Assembly: GCA_003134785.1 (NCBI GenBank) | Contig: PLCN01000020.1 | Location: forward strand, 248,001 to 312,000 | Direction of reading: 5' to 3' | Length of the DNA stretch: 64,000 nucleotides | DNA from: Spartobacteria bacterium | GTDB taxonomy: Bacteria; Verrucomicrobiota; Verrucomicrobiia; Chthoniobacterales; UBA10450 | In this document: piece by piece, positions 1 through 12,074 of the stretch | How positions within the stretch are numbered: position 1 is the stretch's first letter | How the letters are laid out: the number at the start of each line of letters is the position of its first letter | Translations under genes and position numbers: made by a program | Notes under the pieces: model-generated | What the model saw: only the letters and a program-made list of their open reading frames with translations | Told to the model about the DNA's origin: nothing | The model's database searches: none

Positions 1-3000
1 CGACTGGCTTGGACACGTTCCCGGTGATGATGAACCCACCGATCATGACCTTGTCCCCCAGATCCACCCGCAGCCGGGTCGAGATGTTCAAGGCCTGGGC
101 TGGAGTCGCGCTTGGCGTGGGAGTAGGTGTAGGAGTGGGTGTCGCTGTTCCCCCAGGAGTCGGAGTAGGAGTGGCCGTCCCTCCAGGAGTAGGCGTTGGT
201 GTTGCGGTGGGAGTAGCGCTAGGTGTGGCTGTCGGCGTAGCAGTAGGTGTTGCTGTCGGGGTAGCGGTAGGTGTCGCCGTCGGGGTAGCGGTAGGCGTTG
301 CAGTAGGTGTCGCCGTCGCCGTCGCCGTCGGTGTAGCTGTAGGTAAGGGACTAGGCGTAGGCGTACTTGTTGCCATTGGTGTAGCCGTAGGTGCCGGGGT
401 CGGCGTAGCACTTGGAGTTGGCGTGGGAGTAGGTGTAGGTGTAGGGGCGAGGATATTGGTCAATGAGAAATCAGTGGAAGAGCTAAGCCCAGCAACAGTC
501 GCTGTTACTGGATAGGGTCCGCCCGCAATTGCGTTGGCAGTGAAGGTGGGCGCGGTCGCGACACCGCTGGCATCGGTCACGACCAGTGTAGTCGTTAGGC
601 CGCCGGCAAAAGTTTCGCTCGCTCCGCTGACTGGTGCGGTAAAGGTAACCGCCACACCACTGACAGGGTTACCCGATTCCAGCAGTGTCGCCTTTAGCGG
701 AGCGGCGAAAGCTGTGTTCACCTGCGCGCTTTGCGGCGTGCCGGCGGTAGCGCTGAGCCCGTAGCTCACCTCGACAGCGCCGATGTCCACATGCGCGCCG
801 CTCTTACGGACAAATCCGCGCTGATCGAAGGCTGGGTTCACCGCTGCGCCCGAGTTGTGCAATGTCGCGGTCGTGCTATTCGCCCCGCGGGTGACGGTAA
901 GGGTGTTGCCTGACTTTCCGGTCACGAGCATTTGCTCGCTCTCGATCCGGATGACGAAGCCGACTCCGGCGGGGAAGGCGGTGGCGTCGGTCACGCCGAT
1001 CGAGGTCGTTACCGTATCGCCGACCGCCGCGCTCAGCGTGGTCACGTCCGCGCCCGCGTCGAGCGCCAGGCTGCCAGGGAGCAGCGCGATGGTCTCGGTC
1101 GGCCCGCCATTATCGGCGAGCGGACCGAGATTCGGATTCACATTGGTGATGTTGCCGGTCGTGTCGCCGGTGATGTTCGTGCCGTTGGTATCGCCGATCA
1201 GGTTGTAGCCCTGCGAAGTGAGCGTGCCGTCGAAATCGGGAGACCCGTCTGGAGAGGAATTTCCGGCGATGATCGAATTGCGGCTCTTCACGGTGCCGTT
1301 GTTGTAGATGCCGCCACCGATAGAGTTGGCGGCGGCGGAATTGCCGGAGACCGTGCTGTTTGTCAGAGTCACCACGCCGGCGATACCGTTGGCGATGCCG
1401 CCGCCGTAGTTGGCGACGTTGCCGGAGACCGTGCTGTTCGTAACGGTAACCGCGCCGCTGATGTTGAGGATGCCGCCGCCACCACCCGAGGGGGCGGAGT
1501 TGCCCGAGAGCGTGCTGTTTGTAACGGTGACCGGACCGCTGAGGGCATTGTAGATACCACCGCCTACGACTGCGGAGTTGCCGGAGAGCGTGCAATTCGT
1601 GAGAATGAGAGCGGCACGGTTATCGTTGCAGATGGCGCCGCCGCCCTGGCTGGATAAGTTGCCGGAGAGCGTGCAGTTCGTGAGGGTGAGCGAACCTAGG
1701 GTCGTGCTGTTGGTGAAGATGCCGCCGCCGAAGCCGAAATTGTCCGGGGCGCGGCCATTGGCCAGCGTCAGCCCGGAGAAGGTGACGGTGTAGTTGCCGT
1801 TGGCAATGTTAAACACTCGCGAGGCTTGGTGGGCATCAATCTTCAGCAGCTTCGCGCCCGGACCCTGGATCGTGACACTGCGGTTGATCGCCAACTCGCC
1901 GCTGGTAAGCGCGATGGTGTAAACGCCGGTTCCCGAGTCATAGCCCGGGTCGCTGGTCGGGATGTTAAAGGTGATCGTGGGACCCCCGCAGGCATTGGCG
2001 ATGGCTTCGCGGAGTGAACCGGGGCCGCTGTCGGCGGTGGTTGTGACCACCCCGTTGCTAATACATGCGCCTACAACTTGGAGCATGGCAGAGCTGGGTT
2101 CAAAATTGCTGTCGCCGTCGTAGCTGACACCGATGGTGTGCGGCGAGCCTGCGGAGGTCAGGCTCTTGGTCGTGCAGATGGCCTGGCCGTTGCCGTCCAA
2201 GGTCCGCGTGGAGCTGTTGCCTTCGATGCAGACCAAGGAACTGGACCCGTCTGTGAAACTGACCGGGCCGGTTACCGTGCCCGGCGCGCCGCCTTGGTTA
2301 GGAGTGATGGTGGCGGTGAATTTGATCGGCTGGCTCTCGGGAGGTGCGGGGTTATCCGAGACTAGTGAGGCTTGCGAGGCGTAGCGGTTGACTGTGATGG
2401 AGTAGGGCTGGCTGGCGTCGTTTCCGATGCCGTTGCTCGCGGTGAGTGTAAGTGGATACGTTCCACCGGTGGTTGCCGCCGGGGTTCCACTCAGCACGCC
2501 AGTGCCGATAGCAAACGTTATCCCGCTGGGCAGCATCCCAGACTGGCTCAATGCCGGTGTTGGAAATCCGGTTCTTTCGACGGTGAAAGTGCCCGCGTTG
2601 CCGGCAAGAAAGGTCGCGCTGTTCGGGCTCGTAATGGCGGGCGCCTGCGTGTTCGTGAGCGCAAAATTCACGTCCGTGCTACCGGGCAGACTTCCCGAGA
2701 CGGTGAAAGCGCCGGTCGCTCCATTCGCGGTCAAGATGGGAGCGATTGCCGCACCATTCGCGTCGGTTGTAACGGTCGCGGTCGTGGAATTCCCGGCAAA
2801 AGTGCCGCTGGCTCCACTCGAAGGCGCGGTAAAAGTCACTGCCACACCATTCACTGCATTATTCGACTCGAGGACGGTCGCCTGCAGCGCGGTTGAGAAA
2901 GCTGTGTTGATCTCTGTGCTTTGCGTAGTGCCGGCGGTAGCGGTGAAGGAATAGCTTACCTCCACCGCGCCGATATCGACCGTTCTATTTATCTTCCGGG

Positions 3001-4741
3001 GGAATCCGCGCTGATCGAACGCCGGGCTGATTCCTGCTCCGGAAGAATGCGTAGCCGCTGTGGTGCCATTCACCGCACGGGTCACCAGCAGGGTGTCAGC
3101 GGCGAATCGCTGCCGCACGATCATCTGTTCGTTATCAATCTGGATAAGGAAGGTGCCTGACGTACTTGTCGAAGGCGCCGGAAAGATGGTCGTGGACTCA
3201 TTCGTCGTTATGTATTGGGTCACGTTGTCGACCGGATCCTGCACCGTCGCCATGTCTCCGCCCGCATCGATCGCAAGGCTCCCAGGCAGGAGCGCGATGG
3301 TCTGCGTGGGGCCACCATTTGTGGCCAGCGCGCCGAGGTTAGGATCAGTAGTCGCGGCCGTGCCGCCGAAATCGTTCGCCGCCGGCGGGCGCGTCTGGAT
3401 GACGTTGTTCGATCCCGCGCTCGCGACGAAGCCCGCACCGCTGCCGTTACCGGAATCGTTGGTATTCTGGAAAAAGTCGGTCACGGCCGCTGGCGTCGCC
3501 GCACCGTCGTTCGAACCGGCGAGAATCGTGTTGCGAAGCGTAACCAACGACGGGGTTCCGCTGCTCGTCGCGGGCAAGCTTGGTCCAGCCTGGGTGGCCA
3601 CAGCGTTATCGCCTAACGAGTAAATGGCGCCGCCGCCCTGCGCCGCGATGTTGCCGCCGAAAGTGGAATTGGTCGCGGTCACGAGGCCGTTGAGGTTGAA
3701 AATCGCGCCGCCGTAGCCGCTGCCGTTGCCACTCAAATTTCCACCTCCCAGACCGCCTCGCGCGGTGTTGCCCGAAAAGGTCGAGTTGGTCACGAGCAAC
3801 GCGCCGCCGTAGTTGAAGACCGCGCCCCCAAGGCCGCCGCCGCCTCCGCCTCTGCCGAAGTTCGAATTGCTGAACCCGCCCCCGTTTCCACCGCCGAAGC
3901 CGCCGCGACCGCCCCCACCACCGAAGTCGCTCCCGCCCCCACCACCGAAGCCGCCGTTGCCCCCAAGGCCGCCGCCACCACCGAAGCCGCCGTTGCCGCC
4001 CAGACCGCCGCCACCACCGAAGCCGCCGCTGCCGCCCCCGTTGGGGCCTCCGCCATTGTTGCCGTCCGGGCTATTTTCGCCTAGCCCGCCACCGCCAAAG
4101 CCGCCGCCAGTGGAATTGCTTCCGCCGATGGCTTGATTGGCCGTGAGCGTCGTCTGGACCAATTCAAGGGTCCCGGCGTTAACGATGGCCCCACCCAGAC
4201 CGGCAGCGCCGCCACTATCGCCGTAGTAATCGCCGTTGCCGCCCTTCGCCAGGCCGCCGCTCAGCGTCAGGTTGCGCAAGGTGAGATGACCCGCGCTGGT
4301 TACGTAAAAGAGCCGCATCCCGTCGGTCCGCCCATGGGCCACGCCCGGCCCGATGTTTTGGGTGATCGTCACCGCGCTGGTCTCACCATCGATCATCACA
4401 TCTTTGCTCACCACCAAGGCCGAGGGGCCAAAGGTTCCATCGCCGACCGTGCTGAGCCTGATCGTGTAAACGCCGGTCGTGGCGTCATAGCCGGGATCGG
4501 TCGTCGGGATGTTAAAGGTAATCGTTCCCGCGGCCGGAGTGTCCACGATGGCCTGGCGTAACGAACCCGCTCCGCTGTCGTTCGTATTGGTTACGACGAC
4601 AGCTCCAGCCGGCGCGGTCAAACCGAGAAAGATGAGCGCAATGAGACCGCTGCAAAAGAGAGCGGCCCACCGTCTGGGAGCCGGATTAACTGATGAGCGA
4701 ACTGGCCGAATATTCGAGAAAATGCCGGAGGAATTCTTCAT
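1..4741 (-). CDS. Giant secreted beta-helix/Ig-like surface protein, 3' end outside the window
   Basis: The minus-strand frame starting with the ATG at 4741 stays open for 1580 codons to the window edge. An N-terminal hydrophobic segment ending in AGA (about residues 27-48) looks like a signal peptide. The mature part opens with [16 protein letters not shown] and repeats the theme at about residue 905 ([14 protein letters not shown]), the usual start of right-handed parallel beta-helix surface proteins. TNSTxSGN-type rungs follow each. Residues 205-310 are extremely Gly-rich (NGGFGGGG repeats). Ig-like/putative-Ig segments lie near 580-860 and 1310-1430, then a Pro-Thr linker (about 1431-1541) and the beginning of the [19 protein letters not shown] domain also found at the end of the 27455-31801 protein. 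Probably an exported, possibly surface-anchored adhesin; the function is inferred from architecture only. Confidence 0.85.
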   Translation of the reverse strand, partial: MKNSSGIFSNIRPVRSSVNPAPRRWAALFCSGLIALIFLGLTAPAGAVVVTNTNDSGAGSLRQAIVDTPAAGTITFNIPTTDPGYDATTGVYTIRLSTVGDGTFGPSALVVSKDVMIDGETSAVTITQNIGPGVAHGRTDGMRLFYVTSAGHLTLRNLTLSGGLAKGGNGDYYGDSGGAAGLGGAIVNAGTLELVQTTLTANQAIGGSNSTGGGFGGGGLGENSPDGNNGGGPNGGGSGGFGGGGGLGGNGGFGGGGGLGGNGGFGGGGGSDFGGGGGRGGFGGGNGGGFSNSNFGRGGGGGGLGGAVFNYGGALLVTNSTFSGNTARGGLGGGNLSGNGSGYGGAIFNLNGLVTATNSTFGGNIAAQGGGAIYSLGDNAVATQAGPSLPATSSGTPSLVTLRNTILAGSNDGAATPAAVTDFFQNTNDSGNGSGAGFVASAGSNNVIQTRPPAANDFGGTAATTDPNLGALATNGGPTQTIALLPGSLAIDAGGDMATVQDPVDNVTQYITTNESTTIFPAPSTSTSGTFLIQIDNEQMIVRQRFAADTLLVTRAVNGTTAATHSSGAGISPAFDQRGFPRKINRTVDIGAVEVSYSFTATAGTTQSTEINTAFSTALQATVLESNNAVNGVAVTFTAPSSGASGTFAGNSTTATVTTDANGAAIAPILTANGATGAFTVSGSLPGSTDVNFALTNTQAPAITSPNSATFLAGNAGTFTVERTGFPTPALSQSGMLPSGITFAIGTGVLSGTPAATTGGTYPLTLTASNGIGNDASQPYSITVNRYASQASLVSDNPAPPESQPIKFTATITPNQGGAPGTVTGPVSFTDGSSSLVCIEGNSSTRTLDGNGQAICTTKSLTSAGSPHTIGVSYDGDSNFEPSSAMLQVVGACISNGVVTTTADSGPGSLREAIANACGGPTITFNIPTSDPGYDSGTGVYTIALTSGELAINRSVTIQGPGAKLLKIDAHQASRVFNIANGNYTVTFSGLTLANGRAPDNFGFGGGIFTNSTTLGSLTLTNCTLSGNLSSQGGGAICNDNRAALILTNCTLSGNSAVVGGGIYNALSGPVTVTNSTLSGNSAPSGGGGGILNISGAVTVTNSTVSGNVANYGGGIANGIAGVVTLTNSTVSGNSAAANSIGGGIYNNGTVKSRNSIIAGNSSPDGSPDFDGTLTSQGYNLIGDTNGTNITGDTTGNITNVNPNLGPLADNGGPTETIALLPGSLALDAGADVTTLSAAVGDTVTTSIGVTDATAFPAGVGFVIRIESEQMLVTGKSGNTLTVTRGANSTTATLHNSGAAVNPAFDQRGFVRKSGAHVDIGAVEVSYGLSATAGTPQSAQVNTAFAAPLKATLLESGNPVSGVAVTFTAPVSGASETFAGGLTTTLVVTDASGVATAPTFTANAIAGGPYPVTATVAGLSSSTDFSLTNILAPTPTPTPTPTPSATPTPAPTATPMATSTPTPSPLPTATPTATATATPTATPTATPTATPTATPTATPTATPTATPSATPTATPTPTPGGTATPTPTPGGTATPTPTPTPTPSATPAQALNISTRLRVDLGDKVMIGGFIITGNVSKPV
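118..447 (-). repeat. Pro-Thr/Ala-Thr low-complexity repeat inside the surface protein gene
   Basis: On the minus strand this stretch encodes [12 protein letters not shown] and [10 protein letters not shown] units in tandem. The plus strand reads as a GTNGGNGTNG-type short repeat. It acts as a flexible linker before the C-terminal domain. The same linker in short form precedes the Ig-like part of the 27455-31801 protein. Confidence 0.85.
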
Positions 4742-4876
4742 TTTTTGGCTGTTTGAGATTTGCTGTCACCGAGGAAAGGCGACATCCGCGGCAAAAATTC
4801 GTCACGAAACGCGAATTATTTTTGATTGGCTCCGACGTTGTCATCCTTGCGCCATTCGTGCGATCATCCCGCTGCG

Positions 4877-5449
4877 ATGGTCAACGTCCTGCCCAAAGAA
4901 GTAACCCAACTACTCGGCCAGTGGGGCGGCGGCGATGACGAGGCGCTCGATGAGTTAATGCCGCTGGTTTACGAGGAACTGCGGCGCATGGCACATCGGC
5001 ACATGGCACAAGAACGCGCCGGCCACACCATGCAGGCCACGGCGTTGGTCAATGAAGCTTATCTGAAGCTGAAGGGCGGCCGCGTCGGGCGGCTCCAAAA
5101 TCGGGCCCACTTTTTTGCCGTGGCTGCGCAGATGATGCGTCACATTTTGGTCGACTACGCCCGGCGGCACACGCGTGCGAAGCGCGGTGGCGGCGCGCAG
5201 CAGGTCACGCTGGATGAGGCCATGCTCGTCTCGAATGACAAAGCGGACGCAGTGCTGGCGCTGGATGACGCGCTGCAAAAGCTGGAGCGATTCGACAAGC
5301 GCATGAGTCAGGTGGCGGTGATGCGGTTCTTCGCGGGCCTCACGGCAGAAGAAACCGCGGACGCTCTTTCGATTTCGGTCGAAACGGTCACACGCGCCTG
5401 GCGCCTGGCGCGCGCCTGGTTGCGGAATGAACTGGGTGCGGCTGCTTGA
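4877..5449 (+). CDS. ECF RNA polymerase sigma factor, STK-associated type
   Basis: 190 aa with sigma region 2 (DELMPLVYEELRRMAHRHM, then HTMQATALVNEAYLKL) and a region 4 helix-turn-helix (GLTAEETADALSISVETVTR). Length and sequence match the ECF group typified by TIGR02999, common in Verrucomicrobiota, Planctomycetes and Acidobacteria. The ATG at 4877 gives the family's usual N-terminus; an upstream TTG at 4826 would add 17 unrelated residues. It lies 52 nt upstream of a Ser/Thr kinase gene in the same direction, and no anti-sigma factor is adjacent. That context suggests control by phosphorylation. It diverges from the giant surface protein gene across about 135 bp, so that gene is a plausible target (inference). 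Confidence 0.9.
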   Translation: MVNVLPKEVTQLLGQWGGGDDEALDELMPLVYEELRRMAHRHMAQERAGHTMQATALVNEAYLKLKGGRVGRLQNRAHFFAVAAQMMRHILVDYARRHTRAKRGGGAQQVTLDEAMLVSNDKADAVLALDDALQKLERFDKRMSQVAVMRFFAGLTAEETADALSISVETVTRAWRLARAWLRNELGAAA

Positions 5450-5501
5450 TTCGCATTGCCACGCGCGCACGGTGCGAATGCCAATTCACGAGGGGGGTGC
5501 C

Positions 5502-8375
<2,874 letters not shown>

Positions 8376-8392
8376 CCTCCGGAGCCGCCCCC

Positions 8393-8532
8393 CTGTAGCG
8401 GCGGTCTATGACCGCCGAATGGCTGGTGGAGCGGGCGCTCCACGCTCGATGTCTGGAATATGCCGGCGTAGCCGCGGAAAATGAAACATCCCTGAATCGC
8501 GCAGGTTCGGCGGTCATAGACCGCCGCGACAG
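8393..8532. repeat. Dispersed CTGTAG palindromic element, copy 1
   Basis: Two 27-bp arms (8393-8419 and 8506-8532) are reverse complements with one mismatch. The outer ends are CTGTAG and CGACAG. Each arm is itself a hairpin, GCGGTC-TAT-GACCGC. The first 26 bp are identical to the arm at 54059-54084. It lies 18 nt after the kinase stop codon, so it may act as a transcription end or REP-like element. Confidence 0.85.
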
Positions 8533-8540
8533 AGGAACAT

Positions 8541-8636
8541 TTACTTCAGGTTATAGATCTCGACCAGACCTATGCCAACGCCACCGCTCTTCCTGGCCAG
8601 GACCGCGGTAAAGGCATCGGGCGGGAGACATGAAGA
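8541..8636 (-). pseudogene. Remnant of the C-terminus of a VMIGG-domain surface protein
   Basis: Read on the minus strand, this encodes LPPDAFTAVLARKSGGVGIG, then LVEIYNLK and a stop. It closely matches the ends of the repeats in the 27455-31801 protein (LPPGNYTAILAGKNGGTGVG and VVEIYALN-stop). Upstream the frame closes with a TAA near 8655 and no longer resembles the family. It is best read as the decayed tail of a deleted gene. Confidence 0.65.
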
Positions 8637-8875
8637 TGGCCGACTGAGGAGCTTGGCTCTTTACCAGTGTTGGCAAAGAATCTACAGGAACGCCGTCGTG
8701 AGCTATTCGAACCACCGGGATAGGTTGCTTCATGGCCAAGAGACCTAACGAGTAGTAAAGCTGGCATGCCGCAATCGTAATCGTGCTCCTGCTCGTGCTC
8801 GTGATCGATTTGTTCGAGTTCAAAGCGGTCCGCTTGCATCCTGGCCTGGATTCCGTGAGTTTCTTGCCGCAAGGT
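8637..8875. other. Non-coding stretch between remnant and acetyltransferase gene
   Basis: I see no convincing gene here. Together with the palindrome and the remnant it makes a 500-bp gene-free interval. A short antiparallel GCTCCTGCTCGTGCTCGTG-type repeat lies at about 8784-8802. It presumably holds the promoter of the acetyltransferase gene, but no clear -35/-10 pair is visible. Confidence 0.4.
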
Positions 8876-9298
8876 ATGCCTGCTATCAATACCCGGGAAT
8901 TCGTCATCGACGACTACGATCAGGCGGTGGCGCTTTGGAACGTGGTGGAAGGGGTGGAAGTAGCCGAAGGCGATTCCAAAGAGGAAATCCGCGCTTACCT
9001 CCTGCGCAACCCAGGCCTTAGCCGCGTTGCGGAAGAAGACGGCGCGATCGTCGGCGCCGTGCTTTGCGGACACGATGGCCGCCGCGGCCTGATTTATCAC
9101 CTGGCGGTCGCGCCAGCACATCACGGAAAGGGAATTGGCAAACAACTCGTGCAGGAGTGCGTCACGCAATTGCACGACACTGGCATCACACGAGCGCTGA
9201 TCCTAGTCGCGTCAGATAATCCGCGTGGGCGTTCCTTCTGGCTTCGGAATGGATGGGAGGAGGTTCCGGGCGCGCTCCTCATGGGAATCGATCTGTAA
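8876..9298 (+). CDS. GNAT-family N-acetyltransferase
   Basis: 140 aa. The acetyl-CoA binding segment HLAVAPAHHGKGIGKQLVQE is the classical GNAT motif A (V-x-x-x-x-G-x-G-x-G/A). It is preceded by the substrate-side strands GAIVGAVLCGHDGRRGLIY and followed by ASDNPRGRSFWLRNGWEE. It resembles the short YpeA/RimI-like group, whose substrates vary widely, so the substrate is unknown. The ATG at 8876 after AAGG is preferred; starts from 8783 would add a hydrophobic leader atypical for the family. Confidence 0.85.
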   Translation: MPAINTREFVIDDYDQAVALWNVVEGVEVAEGDSKEEIRAYLLRNPGLSRVAEEDGAIVGAVLCGHDGRRGLIYHLAVAPAHHGKGIGKQLVQECVTQLHDTGITRALILVASDNPRGRSFWLRNGWEEVPGALLMGIDL

Positions 9299-9330
9299 GA
9301 GCAGACCCGCTCTGACAGTCGCCAGACATG

Positions 9331-9669
9331 TTACCACCGATTATGATGCTTTCTTGGCTCAGGTATCTTGTCGAGAATCGGCTGAATCGCCGGGTCTATC
9401 TTCAGCATTGCAGCCCGCAATAGATCACGAAATTCCTTGTCGGCTTGTTTCCGCTTTTCATCGGCCGCTCGAACCGCTGGGTCCTCCATCGCCAGGGCGC
9501 GAACTGCCTTTAGTTTGACCTGATCTCCGCCGGGCAGGAACTCCATCCATTTCTTCTCTCCGCCATGATGAGTGTCTTTCTCGACGCCTTCTTGCGCCGG
9601 CGCAAATTGGACCAGGCTAAGGCAGACGGAAAGTGCGCCAGCAATCAAAAGCATGGTTCGTGTCTTCAT
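9331..9669 (-). CDS. Small exported protein of the two-component operon
   Basis: 112 aa with a clear signal peptide (MKTRTMLLIAGALSVCLSLV...APAQ) and a charged mature part of about 85 residues rich in Lys, Asp and Glu, ending PEPRKHHNRW. It contains no cysteines. Its ATG overlaps the stop of the histidine kinase gene (ATGA, 9666-9669), so it is probably translated with it. I recognise no family. Position and the His-rich tail suggest a periplasmic stress- or metal-related accessory protein (inference). Confidence 0.75.
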   Translation of the reverse strand: MKTRTMLLIAGALSVCLSLVQFAPAQEGVEKDTHHGGEKKWMEFLPGGDQVKLKAVRALAMEDPAVRAADEKRKQADKEFRDLLRAAMLKIDPAIQPILDKIPEPRKHHNRW

Positions 9670-11123
9670 CGGTCGTTATGATTCCCGGAAGGCGTCATTC
9701 TTGTTGGAAAAGTTAACGTTACAGTGGTGCCGCGTCCTACTTCGCTCACGATTGATGCCTCCCCTTTGTGAATTTGCATGATTGATCGCACCAGCGCCAA
9801 TCCCAAGCCAGTGCCTTTGGAATGCCGGGATGCGTCTACCCGATAGAAGCGATCGAACACATGGGTAAGATGCTTGCTCGCGATTCCTCGGCCCTGGTCG
9901 ATCACCGAAATCCTGGCAACCGAATCGCCAGTCACGATTGAAATGAATACAGTGCCGCCAGGGAGCGTTACACGGACCGCGTTGGAAACGAGGTTACTGA
10001 CCGCGCGTCGGAACAAAATTGGTTCGGCATACACTTCACATTCACCCAGACAGCTAATCTTAATGTTTTGTTCCTCGAGCGCGGTTTCAAAGAAGTCGCC
10101 AATCTTTTCCACGGCCGCACGGGCATCGAACAAGGAACACTCGATCGGCGCATCCGCCGTCTCCGCTCGAGCTAGAAAGAGCAGGTTATCTATCATGCCG
10201 GATAACCGATCATATTCTTCGACGCTGGACTCTAAGACCGCCCGGTAATCGTTCGGCATTCTAGCTCTGGTCAGCACTACTTCTGCTTCACCGCGCATGT
10301 TCCCGATTGGAGTTCGGAACTCATGGGCGAGGTCGGCCGAGAATTGCGATAGCCGCGTAAAGGAACTCTCCAGACGAGCTACCATCTTATTGAAAGCAGC
10401 GGCCAGCGGTTGTAGCTCGCTGGGCCATCCCAGTCTAGGAACCCTTTCGTGAAGCTGCTTGGCGTCGATCCTTTCGACGGCCTGCGCCATTTCTTGCAAT
10501 GGACGCAACTCTCTCTTCGTCACTCCCACCGCAATCGCGCCGGAAGCGATCGCCCCGCAGGCCGCTACCGCCAACAGTAAAACAGCGAATTCCTGCGCGA
10601 ATTGTTTATCATTTGAGGAGTCTTGCGCGATCTGAACGGCGTAAGGTTGACGGTTCACTTCTTCAGTCACTGCGACTAACAAAAAGAAACGACCGCTCGC
10701 ACTCCTGTATTCTATCGCCTTTGGAGTGGCTGTTCCCGCGGAAGCCGGTGAAGGAAAGGCCTTCTCGGGTAACACCTCATCCATATTCGGAGTCGCGGCC
10801 ATTACCCGTCCAGTCGGATCGTAAACCCGGATCCAGTAAGTTTCGTCGCCCGACCTCGCCCTTTTTAACTCCTCATTCAACGCCTGAGGCGCGGCTGCTT
10901 CGTAAAGATCCTCTCGAAGCGCAGCCAGTTTATCTCTTAGGAAGACAGTGTCCTCTTCGTAAATGTGCCTGACGACGATCCAATACAAAATTCCCATTCC
11001 ACTGCAAAGCACCACCGTGGCAGCGATGGTGTAGAGCCAAATCAAGCGCGACGCGATCGACCGTGCGTGCGCAGGATTCGGCCCGGGCGAAGCAGCGCTC
11101 TCTTCATCCGTCCTTGAGGACAT
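9666..11123 (-). CDS. Heavy-metal-type sensor histidine kinase
   Basis: 485 aa. The order is transmembrane helix (about 26-52), periplasmic sensor with an EEDTVFLRDKL start, second transmembrane helix (about 178-202), HAMP linker (RELRPLQEMAQAVERID), HisKA box with phospho-acceptor His267 (LAHEFRTPIGNM), and HATPase_c with N box around Asn377/Asn381, DQGRG and GTGLGLAL. The layout matches the CusS/heavy-metal sensor kinases. It overlaps the response-regulator gene by 20 nt and the downstream exported-protein gene by 4 nt, so the three form one operon. The ATG at 11123 is preferred to a TTG two codons earlier. Confidence 0.93.
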   Translation of the reverse strand: MSSRTDEESAASPGPNPAHARSIASRLIWLYTIAATVVLCSGMGILYWIVVRHIYEEDTVFLRDKLAALREDLYEAAAPQALNEELKRARSGDETYWIRVYDPTGRVMAATPNMDEVLPEKAFPSPASAGTATPKAIEYRSASGRFFLLVAVTEEVNRQPYAVQIAQDSSNDKQFAQEFAVLLLAVAACGAIASGAIAVGVTKRELRPLQEMAQAVERIDAKQLHERVPRLGWPSELQPLAAAFNKMVARLESSFTRLSQFSADLAHEFRTPIGNMRGEAEVVLTRARMPNDYRAVLESSVEEYDRLSGMIDNLLFLARAETADAPIECSLFDARAAVEKIGDFFETALEEQNIKISCLGECEVYAEPILFRRAVSNLVSNAVRVTLPGGTVFISIVTGDSVARISVIDQGRGIASKHLTHVFDRFYRVDASRHSKGTGLGLALVRSIMQIHKGEASIVSEVGRGTTVTLTFPTRMTPSGNHNDR

Positions 11124-11775
11124 AACCAACGCCGCGAATCGTGTGAATCAGTTTCCTTTTAAATGGATCGTCTATCTTGGCGCGCAGCCGCCGTATCATT
11201 ACTTCGACTATATTAGTGCCGGTATCAAAGTTCATGTCCCAGACTTGCTCTATGATTTCCGTCCGCGATACCACTTCGCCGCGAGCCCGCGCCAGCAGAG
11301 TCAGAACAAGGAATTCCTTCGTGGTCAGACGCAAGGCGACTTTGCCACGCGACGCTTTGTGGCGGCGGGTGTCGATCTGCAAATTAGAAACCTGAAGAAT
11401 GTCATCCTGGCGCTCGGACGGGCGCCGCAGTAATGAACGCATTCGCGCCATCAATTCGGAGAAGGCAAAGGGCTTGACCAGATAATCATCCGCCCCCAGT
11501 TCGAAACCTTTGACTCGATCCGGCACGCTGTCGCGCGCCGTAAGGAACAGAACTGGCATCGACACTTTGGCCCGTCGAAGCTCGGACACGATTGACCACC
11601 CGTCTCGATTCGGAAGCATTACGTCCAGGACAAGCAAATCATGCCGCCCAGCCAGGGCCAGTTGGAGGCCCTCCTCCCCGTCGCTGGCTACATCGACGAC
11701 AAAACCCGCTTCCCGCAGACCCCTTTCAACAAAAGAGGCAGTCTTCTTTTCGTCTTCGATGACCAATATCCTCAC
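11104..11775 (-). CDS. OmpR/PhoB-family response regulator, CusR-like
   Basis: 223 aa. The receiver domain starts VRILVIEDEKK and has phospho-acceptor Asp51 (LLVLDVMLP), Thr79 and Lys101 (LVKPF). A winged-helix output domain follows (LTTKEFLVLTLLAR...NIVEVMIRRLRAKID, ending IHTIRGVGYVLKDG). The pairing with the kinase and the sequence suggest copper/heavy-metal-type signalling, but no metal efflux genes are adjacent. The GTG at 11775 gives the normal N-terminus; an ATG at 11925 would add 50 residues with no receiver-domain character. Confidence 0.93.
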   Translation of the reverse strand: MRILVIEDEKKTASFVERGLREAGFVVDVASDGEEGLQLALAGRHDLLVLDVMLPNRDGWSIVSELRRAKVSMPVLFLTARDSVPDRVKGFELGADDYLVKPFAFSELMARMRSLLRRPSERQDDILQVSNLQIDTRRHKASRGKVALRLTTKEFLVLTLLARARGEVVSRTEIIEQVWDMNFDTGTNIVEVMIRRLRAKIDDPFKRKLIHTIRGVGYVLKDG

Positions 11776-12074
11776 GAGAGAACTTCCATCATCGGCTCTC
11801 GGAGACAATCGGTAAACAGGTCTCTCATTGGGGAAATAACCAACGCTCTTATGGGGGAATGGGACAGCGAAGAGACAGTCCGATGCTTTTCCAAATCCCA
11901 TTGTGCCTTGGACCATCGACTCCAACCATAGTCACCATAGCTGACGGTGGGATGACCGCAAGATTACGAAAGTGTAAGTGTCTGAACGAGGCGCCGGCGC
12001 TTCGGTCGAACGTAAAATTCGCCCTCCTCGGCAAGGAGCGGAAAACGAGCAGGTTAAGGAGACCTGAACAACAG
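11776..12074. promoter_or_regulatory. Divergent promoter region between regulator operon and mannosyltransferase
   Basis: About 300 bp separate the start of the response regulator (minus) and the glycosyltransferase (plus). Both reading frames extend into it but without family similarity, so it is treated as non-coding. AAGGAG at about 12055-12060 is a possible ribosome-binding site, although 14 nt from the ATG. No clear operator was identified. Confidence 0.4.

Noticed and set aside
9-515. Plus-strand frame with a long (GVAV)n repeat
   Set aside because: It is the antisense of the Pro-Thr linker of the surface protein on the minus strand; the minus frame is continuous from a signal peptide through recognisable domains.
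3611-3620. GCCTAAC words as integron attC sites
   Set aside because: They occur singly, without paired R/L boxes or an integron integrase, and often inside conserved genes.
3813-4136. Proline-rich plus-strand frame (PPPPPK repeats)
   Set aside because: Antisense of the Gly-rich segment of the surface protein; it has no start context or homology.
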